The notes beneath the pieces are model-generated. The model was not told the origin of the DNA, did no database searches, and saw only the letters and a list, made by a program, of their open reading frames with translations. Below, piece by piece: positions 61,972-64,000 of a stretch of 64,000 bases of DNA. A program made the translations under genes and the position numbers. The DNA comes from Paracoccus sp. (in: a-proteobacteria) (lineage in GTDB: Bacteria > Pseudomonadota > Alphaproteobacteria > Rhodobacterales > Rhodobacteraceae): assembly GCF_030538495.1 (NCBI RefSeq), contig NZ_JAUNTW010000006.1:62001-126000 (forward strand). The letters run 5' to 3'. Numbering within the stretch: the stretch's first letter is position 1; every line of letters begins with the position of its first letter.

Positions 61972-63177
61972 ATGCCTATGTCCTGGGCCTTGGTCGCCAG
62001 CCTGCTGCTGGCCACGGCAGGCTATCTTGTCGGACGCAGCCGCGCGCTTTCCGCCGCCGGCAGTGATATTCGCGTCCTGCACAGCCGCCCCACCTATCAC
62101 GGCGCCAATGTGGCGCTGCTTGCATTTCTTCCGGCTGTCGCCATCATGGCGATTGCGTCGTTTCTGCGTATGGCAGGCGTTCTTGGCGCCAGTGCCATGC
62201 CGATTGTCAGCATTCTGGCACTGGCTGCGGCCATCGCCGGTCTGGGCTGGGGCGTGACGCGCATCAGCACCGAATTCCGCGCCCGCAACACCGTGGAGAA
62301 AATGGTTCTGGGGATCCTGATCTTCTGTTCCACGATCGCCATTGCCACGACCATCGGCATCGTGATGTCGCTGATCTTTGAAACGGGCCGCTTCTTCCAA
62401 CTGCATGACTGGCGCGATTTCCTGTTCGGCACGCAATTCGCGCCGCGCCCCGAAGGTATTTCGCGTCTGGGGATGCTGCCGCTGTTGTGGGGGACGATGT
62501 ATATTTCGTTCATCGCGCTGCTGTTTGCGGTTCCGATTGGCCTGTTGGCCGCGATTTATCTGTCGGAATATGCCAGCCCGCGGATGCGGTCGATCGCGAA
62601 ACCCGTGGTCGAGGTTCTGGCCGGTATCCCGACCATCGTTTACGGTCTGTTTGCTCTGGTCACGGTTGGCCCGATGCTGCGCGATTATTTCGCTCAGCCG
62701 CTGGGTCTGGGGTCGTCGGCCTCGTCCGTGATGACCGCCGGGCTGGTTATGGGCATCATGCTGATCCCGTTCGTCAGCTCGCTGTCCGATGACATCATCA
62801 ACGCCGTGCCGCAAAGCCTGCGCGACGGTGCGCTGGGTCTGGGATCCACGCAGTCGGAAACCGTGAAACAGGTGGTTCTGCCCGCCGCGCTGCCCGGTAT
62901 CGTCGGCGCCATTCTGCTGGCCGCCAGCCGCGCCATCGGGGAAACCATGATCGTGGTTCTGGGGGCCGGTGCCGCCGCCACCATGAGCCTGAACCCCTTC
63001 GAGGCCATGACCACCATCACGGTGAAGATCGTGGGCCAGCTGACCGGGGATAACGACTTTTCGTCGCCTGAAATGCTGGTTGCTTTTGCACTGGGCCTGA
63101 CCCTGTTCATCATCACCCTGATCCTGAACATCGTCGCACTGTATATCGTGCGCAAATATCGCGAGCAGTACGAATGA
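61972..63177 (+). CDS. pstC: Phosphate ABC transporter permease PstC
   Basis: One of two inner-membrane subunits of the phosphate importer. The 401-residue protein has an extra pair of N-terminal helices (ALVASLLLATAGYLVGRSRA and VALLAFLPAVAIMAIASFL), a feature of alphaproteobacterial PstC. The permease core includes EVLAGIPTIVYGLFAL and the EAA loop around DGALGLGSTQSETVKQVVLPAALPGI. AAGGAACC precedes the ATG. Its stop overlaps the pstA start in ATGA. Confidence 0.94.
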   Translation: MPMSWALVASLLLATAGYLVGRSRALSAAGSDIRVLHSRPTYHGANVALLAFLPAVAIMAIASFLRMAGVLGASAMPIVSILALAAAIAGLGWGVTRISTEFRARNTVEKMVLGILIFCSTIAIATTIGIVMSLIFETGRFFQLHDWRDFLFGTQFAPRPEGISRLGMLPLLWGTMYISFIALLFAVPIGLLAAIYLSEYASPRMRSIAKPVVEVLAGIPTIVYGLFALVTVGPMLRDYFAQPLGLGSSASSVMTAGLVMGIMLIPFVSSLSDDIINAVPQSLRDGALGLGSTQSETVKQVVLPAALPGIVGAILLAASRAIGETMIVVLGAGAAATMSLNPFEAMTTITVKIVGQLTGDNDFSSPEMLVAFALGLTLFIITLILNIVALYIVRKYREQYE

Positions 63178-64000
63178 CCGATATTTCCCAAACCCCGCCC
63201 CCGGCTGCGAATACACATTCGTCGCTGCTGACGCTGGACAAACGCACCCGCAACCGGAACGCGACGGAAAAACGCTTTCGCGCCTATGGCCTGACCGCCA
63301 TCGGGATTGCGGTTCTGGCGCTGATTATTCTGGTGTCCACCATCCTGCGCGACGGTTCCAGCGCGTTCCGCCAGACCTATCTGGATTTGCCGGTTTATCT
63401 GGATGCGCAGATCGTTGACCCGAACGGCAATCGCGATCCGGCCGAAATGGCCCGCGTGCTGACGCTGTCCTACAGCCGTATTCTGGACGCCTCGCTGGAT
63501 CGTGCCGTCGCTGGCATGAACCTGAACATCGACGGCCTGACCGAACGCGACATCGACGGTCTGGTGTCGCGCGAAGCCGCCGCTCAATTGCGGACCAAGG
63601 TTCTGAACGACCCCGAACTGGTCGGCCAGACGATTGACGTGAACGTGCTGACGAATGGCCGCATCGACGGTTATTTCAAAGGCCGCGTCACCATGGCCAG
63701 CGCCGAACGCGACAGCAACACATCGCCCGCGCAGCTGATGCTGGCCGATGAACTGAAACGTCAAGGCCTGTTGGTCACGCGCTTCAACCGTGAATTCATC
63801 ACCAACCCCGACGCATCCGACCAACGCCCCGAAGCCGCCGGTCTGGGCGTCGCGATCCTGGGTTCGGCCTATATGATGCTGGTGGTGCTGTTCCTGGCGG
63901 TGCCGATTGGGGTGGCTGCTTCCATCTATCTGGAAGAATTCGCGCCGAAAAACCGCTGGACCGACATTATCGAGGTGAACATCGCCAATCTGGCCGCCGT
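63174..64000 (+). CDS. pstA: Phosphate ABC transporter permease PstA, 3' truncated by window end
   Basis: Second membrane subunit of the phosphate importer. The first 275 codons are visible. A cytoplasmic N-terminus (MTDISQTPPPAANTHSS) leads to one helix (GLTAIGIAVLALIILVSTIL) and a large periplasmic insertion of about 150 residues typical of alphaproteobacterial PstA. The permease core then begins at GLGVAILGSAYMMLVVLFLA and VPIGVAASIYLEEFAPKNRW. The frame is open at the window edge; pstB and phoU presumably follow. Confidence 0.93.
   Translation, partial: MTDISQTPPPAANTHSSLLTLDKRTRNRNATEKRFRAYGLTAIGIAVLALIILVSTILRDGSSAFRQTYLDLPVYLDAQIVDPNGNRDPAEMARVLTLSYSRILDASLDRAVAGMNLNIDGLTERDIDGLVSREAAAQLRTKVLNDPELVGQTIDVNVLTNGRIDGYFKGRVTMASAERDSNTSPAQLMLADELKRQGLLVTRFNREFITNPDASDQRPEAAGLGVAILGSAYMMLVVLFLAVPIGVAASIYLEEFAPKNRWTDIIEVNIANLAA

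Noticed and set aside
1..64000. tRNA, rRNA or insertion-sequence genes
   Set aside because: No cloverleaf, rRNA-like sequence or transposase was found on reading the intergenic regions of either strand.

Overview
The window is GC-rich, densely packed chromosomal DNA from an alphaproteobacterium, most probably a member of the Rhodobacteraceae (Roseobacter/Rhodobacter group). Evidence is the gene content and local order: an ethylmalonyl-CoA mutase next to crotonyl-CoA carboxylase/reductase, a MipZ division ATPase, glpX-recJ, a leucyl-aminopeptidase-NlpC/P60 pair, rarD-recO, and alphaproteobacterial-type pst genes. No rRNA, tRNA, CRISPR, insertion sequence or phage gene was seen, and the species cannot be named from the sequence.

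Layout. 1-1.4 kb: two surface-sugar glycosyltransferases (GT4, cut by the window edge, and a GT29 sialyltransferase-like enzyme). 1.5-2.5 kb: an aspartate-semialdehyde-dehydrogenase-like protein that lacks the catalytic Cys and His. 2.8-6.4 kb: carbonic anhydrase, a small unknown protein, an M17 aminopeptidase, two 38-codon ORFs that are tandem copies of the next gene's 5' end, and the NlpC/P60 hydrolase itself. 6.6-9.1 kb: a reverse-strand cluster (SnoaL-like, rarD, VOC, recO). 9.3-15.1 kb: an 18-repeat MORN protein, nadE, an FAD oxidoreductase divergent from mnmD, and a rhomboid protease. 15.4-18.5 kb: gabT and an MFS exporter. 18.5-19.9 kb: a GlsB/YeaQ-type membrane-protein gene followed by several decayed tandem copies, each with its own terminator. 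20.2-24.7 kb: L,D-transpeptidase lipoprotein, a charged protein, a lytic transglycosylase, a nucleosidase and ZapE. 24.7-30.1 kb: an ABC-2 exporter, mipZ, a small unknown gene with a MerR-like promoter layout, pyrF, a TenA-family protein and a protein of unknown function. 30.2-35.4 kb: clpB, an omptin-family outer-membrane protease, a nitronate monooxygenase-like flavoprotein and msrB. 35.3-40.5 kb: an RND efflux operon with two adaptors. 40.7-47.2 kb: J-domain protein, bolA, glpX, recJ, a UPF0173 hydrolase and an aminopeptidase P. 47.2-53.3 kb: ecm, an acyltransferase, ccr and gdhA. 53.3-58.3 kb: an AAA ATPase/helicase operon and a DUF4202-CbiX-tryptophan dioxygenase operon. 58.3-60.7 kb: GNAT, a CinA-like protein and map. 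60.8-64 kb: a Pho box and pstS-pstC-pstA (pstA cut by the window edge).

Much of the content is housekeeping. Envelope functions recur (glycosyltransferases, peptidoglycan enzymes, omptin, rhomboid, RND pump). Central carbon assimilation is represented by ecm and ccr of the ethylmalonyl-CoA pathway and by glpX. A palindromic GC-rich intergenic element occurs at nine places, nearly all beside gene 3' ends. The most unusual features are the active-site-dead Asd paralogue, the 116-bp tandem 5'-end duplications ahead of the NlpC/P60 gene, the decayed GlsB/YeaQ array, the omptin with intact catalytic residues, and the dispersed palindromic element.
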